In this document: piece after piece, positions 43,937-64,000 of the stretch
How the letters are laid out: each line of letters opens with the position of its first letter
Numbering within the stretch: the first letter of the stretch is position 1
Source: Okapia johnstoni
Lineage: Eukaryota > Chordata > Mammalia > Artiodactyla > Giraffidae
NCBI GenBank assembly: GCA_024291935.2
Contig: CM044310.1
Coordinates: 121,344,213 to 121,408,212, forward strand
DNA: 64,000 bases
Direction of reading: 5' to 3'
The notes under the pieces: generated by a model
Databases searched by the model: none
What the model saw: only the letters and a program-made list of their open reading frames with translations
What the model was told of the DNA's origin: nothing
Made by a program: the position numbers and the translations under genes

Positions 43937-44515
43937 TCATCTCAGTTTAGTTGCTCAGTCATGTCCAACTCTTTGCGACCCCATGGATGGCAGCACTCCA
44001 AGCCTCCCTGTCCATCACCAACTCCCGGAGCTCATTCAGACTCATGTCCTTCGAGTCACTGATGCCATCCAGCCACCTTATCCGCTCTCATTCCCTTCTG
44101 AGCTCCTGCCTTCAGTCTCTCCCAGCATCAAGGTCTTTTCCAGTGAGCCAGTTCTTTGCATCAGGTGGCCACAGTGTTGGAGTTTCAGCTTCAGCATCAG
44201 TCCTTCCAGTGAATAGTCAGGATTGATTTATTTTAGGACGGACTGGTTGGATCTCCTCGCCGTCCAAGGGACTCTCAAGAGTCTTCTCCAACACCACAGT
44301 TCAAAAGCATCGATTCTTCGGCGCTCAGCTTTCTTTATGGTCCAACTCTCACATCCATACATGACTACTGTTAAAACCATAGCTTTGACTAGACGGACCT
44401 TTGTCGGCAAGTAACGTCTGTGTTTTTTACTAAGCTGTCTAAGTTGGTTATAGCTTTCTTTTCAAGGAGCAAGCGTCTTTTAATTTCATGGCTGCAGTCA
44501 CCATCTGTGATACAA
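43937..44515 (-). repeat. BovB LINE 3' fragment
   Basis: Reverse copy of about 580 bp covering the 3' region and the last part of the reverse-transcriptase frame, which is interrupted near 44410-44460. Confidence 0.9.
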
Positions 44516-45450
44516 GGCACAGCGAGGTGAAATAACTTGCCCCAGGACGTTCAGCTAGGAGGTAGTGGAATCAGGGTTTGAACCCAGGTCCCACTGAAGG
44601 CAAGTGCGTGGACTCCTAACCACCAGGCGCCAGGGCAGCTTCATCATCACCCAGTCAGCCCCGTGCTCGTCAGTACCAGTCCCACCGTCGTCATGACAAC
44701 CTTTATCTCCTCTCTCACCCCACCCGCTTGGACCCAGGCCCTGCGGAGGAGGTGGGACAGGAACGTGGTGATTTTTGAAGATCATATCCCTTTTCTTACA
44801 AATTTTGCGTTCGGGAAAATGTGCCCATTTCAAGCGTATTCCCTGTGCTTCCAGGAGCCCCCTTTGCAAGGATTATTCCCGGGGAGAGGGGGTTGCTAAC
44901 ATCGCATCTCTTGGCCTAAGGGGCAGAGGACCCCAATCCAGCTTAGAGTGACTTCTTTGCCTCTCCTCCCCTAGCCCTGGACCTCAGAACCTTCCACGGA
45001 AATCTTTTATCCTTCGTATTTCTGGGAAAAAAGAAAACGGTTTAGTTTGAACGGATTTTAGTCGTCTTTCTGTGGCGCCACTGCGCCCTCAAGTGTTCGC
45101 TAAGGCTTGGCGCCACCTCGTTTGAGAAATGCGTGTGGGCGTGTCCTGGTATGTCTCCGCAGGGGACTGAGAACAAACTGTCTTTACCCTGGTTTACATT
45201 TGGCTGATTTCCTTTTATTTTCTTTAAGGATTATTGGTGATTTTTCTAACTCTCCTGAGAGCTGACTTTGATCTTATCTCTCTTTCCCCATCAGTCGTCT
45301 GCACAGTCTCTCCCCACCCACTTTCCCCGGGAGAATTCCTGTGATGGTTAGTTTCACGTGTCACCTTGGCCAGGCTCTGGCAGCCAGGGATTGGACCAGA
45401 CTCAGATGCTTCTGTGAAGTTATTCTGTAGATGTGCTCAACAGCTAACAT
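44516..45450. other. Intergenic, no gene seen
   Basis: It contains what may be an old tRNA-SINE piece at 44540-44640 ('gtttgaacccaggtcccact'). Otherwise unassigned DNA with two GCGCCA(C) motifs near 45075 and 45110. Confidence 0.4.
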
Positions 45451-45454
45451 CGGT

Positions 45455-45583
45455 CTCTTTTTTTTTTTTCCGCCGTGCTACACAGCTTCTGGGAATCTTA
45501 GTTCCAACACCAGGGTTCAAATCCGTGCCCCTTTGCAGTGGGAGTGCAGAGCCTTAACCACTGGCCTGCCAGGGAAGTCCCTC
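45455..45583 (-). repeat. CHR-type SINE
   Basis: A T-run at 45460-45469, then 'gggaatcttagttccaacac' to 'actggcctgccagggaagtc'. Confidence 0.8.
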
Positions 45584-45724
45584 GGGGAAAGTTCTTCAGG
45601 CCAGCAGCACCCTGAATTGCCTGGCCCACCCCTTCGGCCTCCTCTCTGGGCCCTGCCTCTGTCTCAGTCAGCTCACTGCCAATAAACTGCTGTGTATAAC
45701 GAGCCACCCCTCCACCCAGTGGCT

Positions 45725-45955
45725 TTGTTGTTGTTCAGGCGCTCAGCCGTGTCTGACCCTTCGCAACCCCACGGACTGCAGCGCGCCAGGCCCCCCTGTC
45801 CTTCACCATCTCCCAGATTTGCTCAAACTCATGCCCATTGAGTCGGTGATGCCATCCAGCCATCTCATCCTCTGTCGTCCCCTTCTCCTCCTGCCGCAAT
45901 CTTTCCCAGTGCCAGGGTCTTTTCCGATGAGTCGGTTCTTCACATCAGCGGCTTG
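45725..45955 (-). repeat. BovB 3' fragment
   Basis: Reverse copy, 'ttgttgttcaggcgctcagc' to 'gagtcggttcttcacatcag'. Confidence 0.88.
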
Positions 45956-47380
45956 CTCCTGCTTTACTCAATTCCTATTGAAGCCCTAAAGCACACCATA
46001 TAAGAAATGCTACTGTTCTGAGTCCAGTCTGCTGTGAGGAGGCCCAAGCGGGCCACATGGGGTGTCTGACCAGTCCCAACAGCCACTATGTGGAGAAGAG
46101 CCAGGCCCCAGGCGTACCCGTCAGCTGAGTCAGTCCCAGCCGCCCCCAGCCCTTCACACGTGCCCCGCTCCGTGAAGACCACTGTGGAGCGGAGATGGTG
46201 CCCTCCCTTTGTACCTGCCTCACTTTCTACTCATAGACCATTTTCTCTGCTAACCATGAAATAATGAAATGAGCATAATAAAATGTTTTTCTTCATCATA
46301 CTTCCACACCATGTACTTGAATAGAAAGGTCCTTTCTTGTATTGGATTAATTCCCGCTTTTTTTTTAACAAGGCGTGGGGGAAGCTTTTTAGTGATTAGA
46401 AAAAAATGCTTGTCTTCTGACCTCCCTCCCATAAACCTGTATGGTTTATGGAACATGTAAGAGGTATTTTTTAAATCTTCAAATGTAAAATTAAACCAGA
46501 AAAAAAAAAAAAAAAAGACTTGGTGGCTTAAGAGAACAATCCTTTAACCTCACGCTCCCGGGTCTGTAGGTTGGAGGGAGGTTCTGCTCCGTGAGGCCCA
46601 CGCTGGAAGGGGCACTGGGCATATTCTTACCATACAGAGCTGGAAGCTTCCAGAAGGATAGGGGAAACCCACAACGCCTGTGGAGGTCTACATATGAAAT
46701 AAAAATTTGAAGGGTAAAGAGAGCATATCCAGCAGAGACAGGGAAGGTGGAAGGCATAAAATAGGAGTATGGGCTTAAGAAACACCAATTACTATGTATA
46801 AAATAATCTACAAGCACATATTGTGCTAAATACAAAATATAGCTAATATTTTATACTAACTATAAATGGAGTGTAACCTTTAAAAATCGTGAATCGCTAC
46901 GCTGTATACCTGAAACATAATATTGTACAGCGACTATGCTTCAATTTAATAATAAAAGCAAGTGTTACGGTCTAATGGGCAGCCTTGGGAGTACATAAAG
47001 TAATATGGTGTCTCACAGGGCATTGTGATTCTGGTGACATACATTTGTCATGTCATACATGGTTGTACGTTCACACGTTCCTCTGCCTTCCCAACTATCT
47101 AAAAATGAGCTTGCGCCCATTTCTCTAATAGCCAAGTGAATAATTTACGAAGGCTCACCCTAAGAAGAGAATAATTTAAGAAGTCTAATTCTATGGAGAA
47201 GCACTTTACAGTAATGGCAGGCCAATACTGACTCCTATTTCAAGCTCTCTACTGTAATCATCTGCCCACATCAATGAGTTTTTCACCTTCTCTGCTCTGA
47301 GCTGGAACTACAGCAATCGTCTGAGAAATGGCTTCCGCTACTTAATGGTGAACTGTGGCTTGCCAACCACAGTGCTGTGT
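45956..47380. other. Intergenic with L1 remnants
   Basis: An A-run at 46500-46516 and L1 3'-like text near 46900-46960 ('gctgtatacctgaaacataa') are visible. There is no supported gene. Confidence 0.4.
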
Positions 47381-47558
47381 GACCTGGAGTGACTGACTTA
47401 GCCTCTCTGATCCTCAGTCTTTTGAGGCTCTGCGGACTCCGCCTGTTGGCTCCGTCCCCTCCTTTAGGAGGCGGAGTCCCGCCCCCATTTATCGGCCCCG
47501 CCCTCCTCGGGCTCCTGGAGAGGCTGAGCGTCTTCCTCCCACAGCGTGCCGACGCAGG

Positions 47559-47579
47559 GCCTTCTGGGAATTGTAGTTT
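47559..47579 (-). promoter_or_regulatory. ZNF143/Staf-like site 1
   Basis: The reverse complement reads AAACTACAATTCCCAGAAGG, matching the ACTACAATTCCCAGAAKGC consensus of ZNF143, a promoter-looping activator. Confidence 0.75.
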
Positions 47580-47628
47580 CGGTGACGCCGGCGCGGGGGC
47601 CTCAGTCGCTGAGTGGGCGCAGCGCGGC

Positions 47629-47649
47629 GCCTTCTGGGAGTTGTAGTTC
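47629..47649 (-). promoter_or_regulatory. ZNF143/Staf-like site 2
   Basis: The reverse complement reads GAACTACAACTCCCAGAAGG, 70 bp from site 1 and in the same orientation. Confidence 0.75.
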
Positions 47650-47659
47650 TTGGGAGCCG

Positions 47660-47807
47660 AGCGGGCCACAGCTCTCCCGGCGCGCGTGCACACTGCGGGT
47701 AGGCCCGGCGCTTGGGCCCGACTGTGGAGGCTGCTGCCTTGCTCCGTGAGGCCTGCATGTCCGCGCCACCGCGGGACGAGGGGCCGCCGGGGGTCCGCGT
47801 GGACCAG
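47660..47807 (+). other. ZNF835: Probable ZNF835 exon 1
   Basis: The donor is consensus-like. The start is unknown and the left edge nominal. An ATG at 47757 opens a short frame into the donor, but the main start is in the last exon, so this is most likely 5' UTR. Confidence 0.45.
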
Positions 47808-47914
47808 GTAGGGCCAGAGACGGTGGGGGAACTGACCCGAACCCGCCAGGCTTGGCGGGAGCCGCCCGAGGCCTTCGAAGCTGGTCCCGAGGCGAGGGCG
47901 CCGGGGTGTGGTGT

Positions 47915-48810
47915 GCGCATGCGCGGGTGTTGTGCGCGTGTCCCCGTGCGTGTCCGTGTGTCCCCGATACGGTCCTCACCCGCCCCGCGTGCCACTCCAG
48001 AAGTTTGTCCCAGTGCAGACGTGCATCTGCCTGTGTCACCGTGTGTGTGAGCCCGCCTGTCAAACCAGAACTTCGTGCCCGTGAACCTGTGCGTGTGACT
48101 TCGTGAGTCTGTCCCCAAGGGTCACCATCGGTTTGCACGTGCCTGACCCTCGCGGCCTCTGCCCGAAAATTCGAGCATTTGGGGACGTCTGTCTTTGTGT
48201 GACTTGGAGCATGTGTGGACTTTGTTCTCCTGGCTAGGTGTGAGGTATGTAATTCCACAGTTCCTGGGTGTGCACCTGTGTGGGATGACTCTGCAGGTGT
48301 GTCTGCCAGCCTGGAGACGGATGGTCTGTGTGTGCCTGTGTGTGCCTGAGCGTGCCTGCGTGTGGAGGGCCCTGCCCGGGGTGCTTATGAGAAGCCTCAG
48401 GAGCGTGGAGGTGTGTTTGTGTGTGTGTCTGCGCGTGGGGGAGACCCTGCACACCTGTGACTCGGCCTGTGTGAAGCGCTGCCCACCGCGTGACTCTGCA
48501 TGTGATGGTGTGCCACTGCGGGGGGTGTGCCAGGCCGGGCCTGCCTGTGGGGCAGCCGCCACATGTGACTTACCGTGTGTGCAGCCGTGTGTGCACTTGG
48601 AGTTGTGCAGGTGTGTGAGATGGCCTGCCTCCTTGTCACCCACAGCATATGGGTGCATGAGGGCATCTGCGTGCCAAGGGGAGGGATGGTGTTAGCTGCC
48701 TCCCTCCCCCATTATGGTCACGTGCCACTCCTGCGTGTGTCTGAGGGTGACATGACTGCCTCTGAGCACGTCTGTGTCTCGCCTTCAGTTGCCTGTTTGT
48801 GTACCTGTCC
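47915..48810. repeat. TG-rich degenerate minisatellite in ZNF835 intron
   Basis: Units such as TGTGTGCC, CGTGCCTG and GTGTGACT recur irregularly for about 0.9 kb, giving a G/T-rich + strand. The long open frames over it are compositional. Confidence 0.65.
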
Positions 48811-48929
48811 GGCCCAGGTCCACCTGCCCTGACTCCACCTACCGTCCCCGCACGCACACAGAGGGGACGCTCTGTGTCCGGCGTCTGCCCTGGCATCTGC
48901 GTTCACGTCCCTGCTGCTTTCTCACACAG

Positions 48930-49024
48930 AGGTCAGCTGGACCCACACAGGAGGCACGTGCAGCCACGACAGGCGCCCCAGCCCGAGAGACCTGGACGGG
49001 ACCCGGTGCTCCCAGACCCACGAG
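48930..49024 (+). other. ZNF835: Possible ZNF835 untranslated exon 2
   Basis: An acceptor (ctttctcacacag) and a donor (acgag|gtgggt) frame 95 bp. There is no KRAB or other domain. Use in transcripts is unproven. Confidence 0.3.
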
Positions 49025-50261
49025 GTGGGTACCACTGCCTGCCCTGGGGACCCAGCCAGGCCCCGCTCAAGCCTGAGGGCTGCCGGAGGGGTGACCCCAC
49101 AGTCCCGCCGGCAGAGCTCTCACCCTGCACAAAGACCCTGTGTCGCCTGGCCCTCATGCATCGTTCCGAGTCTCCCTGCTCTCTGCTCGGGTCACGCCTC
49201 CACCCCGCACCCCATGCCCAGCCCCTTCACATTTCCTCTGTCACCCCGGTGGTGGTCCCACCTTAGGCCCTTTGTACTTGCTGTGCTCACAGCCCGGAAT
49301 GCTCACGCCATCACTTCTTCAGTGATGCCGGCACTGGGGGATGGGCTTTCCAGGCAGCTGGAGCAGCCAGTGCAAAGGCCCTGTGGCAGGAGCATGCCCA
49401 GAGTCATTTGTGGAACAGGGAGGAGGCCTTTGGCTGGAGATGGGCAAGCTCAGAGCAGGGGAGGGTGGGGCAGAGGCTGAAATTGGGGGGCTGCTGTGCG
49501 GGCCATGGAGAGGAGTGAGGCTTCCATGGAGCCATTGGTGACTTTAAGTGAAGGCGGGAGAGGAAGGGTGAAAGCTCTGGAGCCTGGCAGCCCCAGTGTG
49601 GGCCCTGGCCTTGCTGCTTCCAGGAGCCTCACTGTGGAATAAAGAGCTGATACATGGCAAGAGCTTAAAGCAGCAGGCCCCAGCCTTTTTGGCACCAGGG
49701 ACCAGTTTCATGGAAGACAGTTTCCAAGGAGGCTCAGGCCCAGGGGGCAGACACACGGCCGTCTGGATCCAGGGTCTTTCAGGGAAGGGTGTGTTCAGGG
49801 GATGATGCCAGGAGCAACCTATCACCCCCAGGATGGCCCCCCGCTTGCCCGCCCACCCCGGGGGCTGCCCCCAGCGGCGGACACTGACTGCCATGCACAC
49901 GTGAGCACGTTCCCACGCACCAGGAGTGAGGGCTTCAGTTTGCATTTTGCGTGGACGCAGTTGAACCCCTAGCAGCAGGGTTTAGAGACGTTTGGGGTTG
50001 CCACACCAGGGGGTAATGGGGTGCTGCTGGCATCAGAGAGGAGAAGCCCGGGATCCCGTTCAATGTCCTGTTGAATAGAACGCGCAGGGGGGCTGAAGGA
50101 CAAAGAACGGCCTGACCAGTAGACAGCCCCCGCGCTGACCCTTTCCCAGCCTGAGCTAGGTGACAGACCTGTTTGGTTCTTCGTTTTCTTTCTTTCCTTC
50201 CTTCTTTCTCTCTCTCTCCGTCCCCTCGCCCCTCCGCCCCCCTCACTTTCCCGTAACAAAG
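49025..50261. other. ZNF835 intron with old repeats
   Basis: About 49340-49560 and 49680-49800 ('ttggcaccagggaccagttt') look like ancient interspersed repeats. A long polypyrimidine run (about 50179-50252) precedes the coding-exon acceptor. Confidence 0.45.
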
Positions 50262-50295
50262 ATGTGAAATCGAGGCAGCAGCTCGGAAAGCCGGG

Positions 50296-51884
<1,589 letters not shown>

Positions 51885-51917
51885 TGACAGCGGCGAGCCT
51901 GCAGAAACCTCGGTTCC

Positions 51918-52085
51918 ATTGGTGGTGGTGGCTGTTCAGCTGCTCAGTCGCGTCCGACTCTTGGCGACCCCGGGGATTGCAGCACGCCAGGCTTCCCTGT
52001 CCTTCAGTATCTCCCGGAGGTTACAAACTTCATGCCCGTTGAGTCGGTGATGCTGGCTAACCATCTGATCCTCATCCTCTGTACA
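51918..52085 (-). repeat. BovB 3' fragment
   Basis: Reverse copy, 'cagctgctcagtcgcgtccg' to 'ggtgatgctggctaaccatc', directly after the ZNF835 stop, so it probably forms part of the 3' UTR. Confidence 0.85.
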
Positions 52086-52367
52086 TGGTACAACACGTAA
52101 CCTTGGTGAACTAGCCCAAGAATGAAGACTGAGGTCTACGGGGACCTTCTATAGGCCGGGGCTCACTGAACCTTCTCTACCTCGTGCTCAGGCCCTTGCC
52201 GCTGGCCAGGAGACACATCACACCCCGGTGATGCCCGTGAGGAAACCGAGGCTCTCAGAGGCTCCATGAGGTTGCCTCCTCACTCGAGGCTGACATCACA
52301 GTGCCAGGATCAAGCCCATATCTGCCAGTCTCCCTGGTTCTAAATCATAAAGAGAGAAGCGTGTGTG

Positions 52368-52578
52368 TGTGTGTGTGGTCGCTCAGTCGTGTCCGACTCT
52401 TTGCGACCCCATGGACAGAGTAGCCTGCCAGGCTCTTCTGTCCATGGGAGTCTTCAGGCAAGAATACTGGAGTGGGTTGCCATTTCCTCGTCCAGGGGAT
52501 CTTCCTGACCCAAGGGTCAAACCCCGACTCCTGCATTGCAGGCGGATGCTTTACAATTGAGCCACCAGGTAAGCCCAT
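52368..52578 (-). repeat. Bov-tA SINE with short (GT)n at its edge
   Basis: A GT run at 52362-52377 is fused to a reverse SINE, the same arrangement as at 36.8 kb. Confidence 0.9.
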
Positions 52579-52589
52579 AAAAGGGTCAG

Positions 52590-52850
52590 CTAACTCAAAT
52601 ACTCTTGCCTAGAAAATCCCATGGAGGGAGGAGCCGGGTAGGCTGCAGTCCATGGGGTCGCGAAGAGTCGGACATGACTGAGCGGCTTCACTTTCACTTT
52701 TCACTTGCATGCATTGGAGAAGGAAATGGCAACCCACTCCAGTGTTCTTGCCTGGAGCATCCCAGGGACGGGGGAGCCTGGTAGGCTGCCGTCTATGAGG
52801 TCGCACAGAGTCGGACACGACTGAAGCGACTTAGCAGCAGCAGCAACTCA
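52590..52850 (+). repeat. BOV-A2 dimeric SINE
   Basis: Two monomers with the 'cactttcacttttcactt' linker and the 'gcgacttagcagcagcagca' tail. Confidence 0.92.
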
Positions 52851-52934
52851 GGTAATGATAAATGTTGTGGACAGGATTTTAAAAGATATGGGGAAGTCAT
52901 TCTGCCTTATACGTGAGCTAATTTTAATTTTATG

Positions 52935-53200
52935 CTAACTAAAATCCTCCAGTACTTTGGCCACCTGATGCAAAGCATTGACTCATTGGAAAAGACCCTG
53001 ATGCTGGAAAAGATTGAAGGCAGGAGGAGAAGGGGACGACAGAGGATGAGATGGTTGGATGGCATCACTGACTCAATGGACATGAGTTTGAGCAAGCTTC
53101 GCGAGTTGGTGATGGACAGGGAGGCCTGGCGTGCTGCACATGGGTTTGCAAAGAGTCTGACACGACTGAGCGACTGAACTGAACTGAAATAGCTTGTTTG
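52935..53200 (+). repeat. BovB 3' fragment
   Basis: Forward copy, well preserved, ending 'gagcgactgaactgaactga'. Confidence 0.9.
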
Positions 53201-53204
53201 TGGC

Positions 53205-53600
53205 GTATCAAACACGCACTGTACATCTGCTTTAATTATTAAAGACAAGGGCACATGGACCAGAAGTAAAGCGTGTGCTGCCTCCCTTCCTGGGACGCCA
53301 GTGCTGGCGCTACATCAGTAACACTCCCTTCCCAGGCGCCAAGGCATCGTGTATGCGTGGCGGTGCGTTTGTTTTGAAAACTTGAAGAAACATATCCCTG
53401 ACTTGTTTAACGTTTTGTTCTGACAATACGTAAACCTGCTGAAAACCATGCTTCTCTGGAGCAATTTCTCAGAATGATCTGGGAGGCTGCCTTCTTGGCT
53501 GTAATCCTCAGTTTGACTCAAATAAAACTTTTCTATTTTTATTGTACAGTATTCTTCGATTATTTTTATTGACAGGGAATTGGTGGTATTTACGAGGCTG
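53205..53600 (-). repeat. LTR-like repeat, uninterrupted copy
   Basis: The reverse complement matches the repeat split at 24.9-25.7 kb across the BovB insertion point. It holds an AATAAA at 53521-53526 on the + strand that could serve ZNF835 as a poly(A) signal. Confidence 0.55.
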
Positions 53601-54356
53601 GGCAGATCACTCCCAGGGGATGACAAGCGAATGAAAGAAAGGGGCCAACCCAGAGAGAAGTTTGGGGAAAGGCTGCCCCGACCCGCCGGCCGCTGGGGTC
53701 TGGCATTTGGAGGATGGGGAGACACATGAGGGAGGCTCCTGTAACAGGAGAGGGGACCCACCTCAGGTCCAGGCGGAATGCAGACCGGACACCGAAGGCA
53801 CGCTGCTGCTCACACCCCATCACAGTCACGTCTCGACCCTGCCCAGGCCCAGTATTGCGCGTCTGCGCGTCTCCCAATTCTGATGGCTGACACCCCGCAA
53901 GGACCACCCCACCTGCCCTGCCCATCATATCCTTTTCCCTTCCCCACGGCCCCGCCCCTCGCCGCAGGCTCCACCCCCTCCGCAACGGCGCCTGCGCGCT
54001 CCGAGGCCGGTGCGACTCCCAGAAGCCCTCGGGGTGCGGTTCTGTCTTGCGAGGCAACCTGTACGTCCAGTCAGACCCGGGCCGGAAGGGCCGGGAGCGG
54101 CTGACCTGGGGCGGGGCTGACGGGCCCTGGCCTCGCCGCCGCCCGAGCTCTCCCCTTGGCGCCGCCGGCCGGGACTGCGTTTCCCAGAGGGCGCCGCGGC
54201 GGCGGACACGCCCCCCTTCCGGCGGCGGCGCGCGGCCCGGTTCCCCGCGGGCCCGGCGGGGCGGTGGGCTCGGCTGCCGGCCGCGCGCGGGGCGGGGTGG
54301 GGCCGGCCGGCGGCGGGGCGCGCTCGGCGGGCCGTGTGCGCGCGCGCGGCGGCGAC

Positions 54357-62882
<8,526 letters not shown>

Positions 62883-63104
62883 GTGAGCGCAGGCGGCCGG
62901 CTGGGACGCCTCTGCTGGGGGGCCGGGCGTGGTGCTCCCCAGGGGGGCCCTGTTTCTGTGCTTGTTTAGTAATCCTTGTTTCCATCCGTGAACACGTTCT
63001 TCAGTCTTCTGTCCGTGAACACAGGATGTCCCTCCATTCATCTAGATGTTCTCAATCTTGTTAATCGACGTTGGGACTTTTCAGTGTGCGGTCTAGCACC
63101 TTTT

Positions 63105-63460
63105 TAGGTAATTTTATTCCTGAATAATTTATTCTTTCAGTGCTATATTTCATGGAATTATTTTCATAGTTCCTTTTCCGACTGTTCATGCCTGGTGTAT
63201 GGAAATACAGCTGATTTTTGTGTGTTGATCCTATATTCTGCAGTTTTGGTGACTTGATATATTAGCTCTTATATTTTTCTTATGGATTGTTTAGGGTTTT
63301 CTATAAATGAGATCATATCGTCTGGAAATACAGTTTTATCTCTTCCTTTCTAACTTGAATGCCTTTTATTTCTATGTCTCCTCGCTCTGGCTGGAACTTC
63401 CTAAGCATCCTTGTCTTGTCACTGTCCTAAGAAAGAAAGTTTTCAGTGTTTATGTGCATT
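63105..63460 (-). repeat. L1 ORF2 fragment, antisense
   Basis: 'ttttgtgtgttgatcctata' and 'tttagggttttctataaatg' are antisense L1 ORF2, within the last ZFP28 intron of the window. Confidence 0.7.
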
Positions 63461-64000
63461 TTTAAAAAGTGCTTTTATTTTCCCTTTTTAAAGATCATCT
63501 TTTCCCAGACAGCTGACTCTCCGCGTCATCTCTCTCCCCAACACGACTTTCATCTCCATATATTTATTGCAATATAACTGTTTGCACAGTTTTTGGTTCA
63601 TGCTAAGTGATTTAGCAAAAGGATTTCAGGTATATTCACTCCTTCCTGCAAGTTTATAGTCTTAGATAAGACCTATACTTGTTGTGAGATATGTTAGAGG
63701 TAATCAGACATAATGTCAGCACTCACTGTTTTTAAAAAAGTAGTCTCTCCAGAATGACAAATTACATCGCAAGGCCCTGTCCATTAATAAAGGGCCAGAG
63801 AGGAATCGAGGGTTCTGTCTGGCTTGTGGCAGCAGACAGGTCAATCAAGTGGTTTCTACCTGACTGCCGGGCTCCAGCCATCAGCAGACTCTGCTCAAAT
63901 CAATCAAATGAGATGCAGTTGACAGAAACACCATTTCTGGTTGTACAGGGGCTGCCAGGTTTTCAGGCCTCATAATGAATGCTCAATGGTAAAGAACCCG
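63461..64000. other. ZFP28 intron, right edge
   Basis: No gene is seen. The last 16 bases (aatggtaaagaacccg) look like the head of a forward Bov-tA SINE cut by the window end. Confidence 0.45.

Larger units (their letters stand above)
47400..47810 (+). promoter_or_regulatory. ZNF835: CpG-rich promoter of ZNF835
   Basis: GC boxes (gcggagtcccgcccccat and ccccgccct near 47470-47510) precede two ZNF143/Staf-like sites and a GC-rich exon with a donor (ggaccag|gtaggg) after 47807. No TATA box. The next + strand coding exon is ZNF835 at 50.3 kb, so I assign the promoter to it. It could also fire antisense. Confidence 0.65.

Noticed and set aside
48195..48695. 166-codon open frame with Cys/Val repeats
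   Set aside because: It is produced by the TG-rich intronic repeat; there is no conserved domain.

Overview
The window is nuclear DNA from a ruminant (pecoran) mammal. Three repeat groups show this: BovB (RTE-type) LINE copies, Bov-tA and dimeric BOV-A2 SINEs, and cetartiodactyl CHR-type tRNA-derived SINEs. Genes are split into exons with GT-AG introns, and there are CpG-rich promoters, microsatellites and L1 debris. The species cannot be fixed from the sequence alone.

Three C2H2 zinc-finger genes lie on the + strand. I name them by recalled similarity to human proteins, since no search could be run. (1) ZIM2: CpG promoter near 3.9-4.1 kb, then a SCAN exon, linker exon, KRAB-A exon (127 bp), linker exon and five-finger exon, with phases that join into 547 codons (6544-15524). 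ZIM2 belongs to the imprinted PEG3 domain of human 19q13.43. (2) ZNF835: promoter near 47.4-47.8 kb with two ZNF143/Staf-like sites, probable untranslated exons, and one coding exon (50296-51882) encoding 14 fingers but interrupted by three single-base insertions whose sum restores the frame. (3) ZFP28: CpG promoter near 54 kb and seven coding exons in the window (54357-62882). These include two successive KRAB modules; the main finger exon must lie beyond the right edge.

Region by region: 0-3.8 kb repeats and AT-rich DNA; 3.9-5.6 kb promoter followed by a 1.2-kb polypyrimidine tract; 6.4-17 kb ZIM2; 17-33 kb intergenic repeats, including a 5'-truncated but well preserved BovB copy at 22.0-23.7 kb; 33.5-39.4 kb three decayed olfactory-receptor genes, all on the minus strand; 39.5-47.3 kb repeats; 47.4-53.6 kb ZNF835 and its flank; 53.9-64 kb ZFP28.

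SCAN mediates dimerisation, KRAB recruits the TRIM28 co-repressor, and C2H2 arrays read DNA, so all three genes are expected to make sequence-specific nuclear repressors. The most interesting points are a fossil zinc finger inside a ZFP28 intron, in frame behind the first KRAB unit; an apparently independent SCAN-bearing 5' end for ZIM2; the compensating frameshifts in ZNF835; and a gene order and orientation that seem to differ from human.
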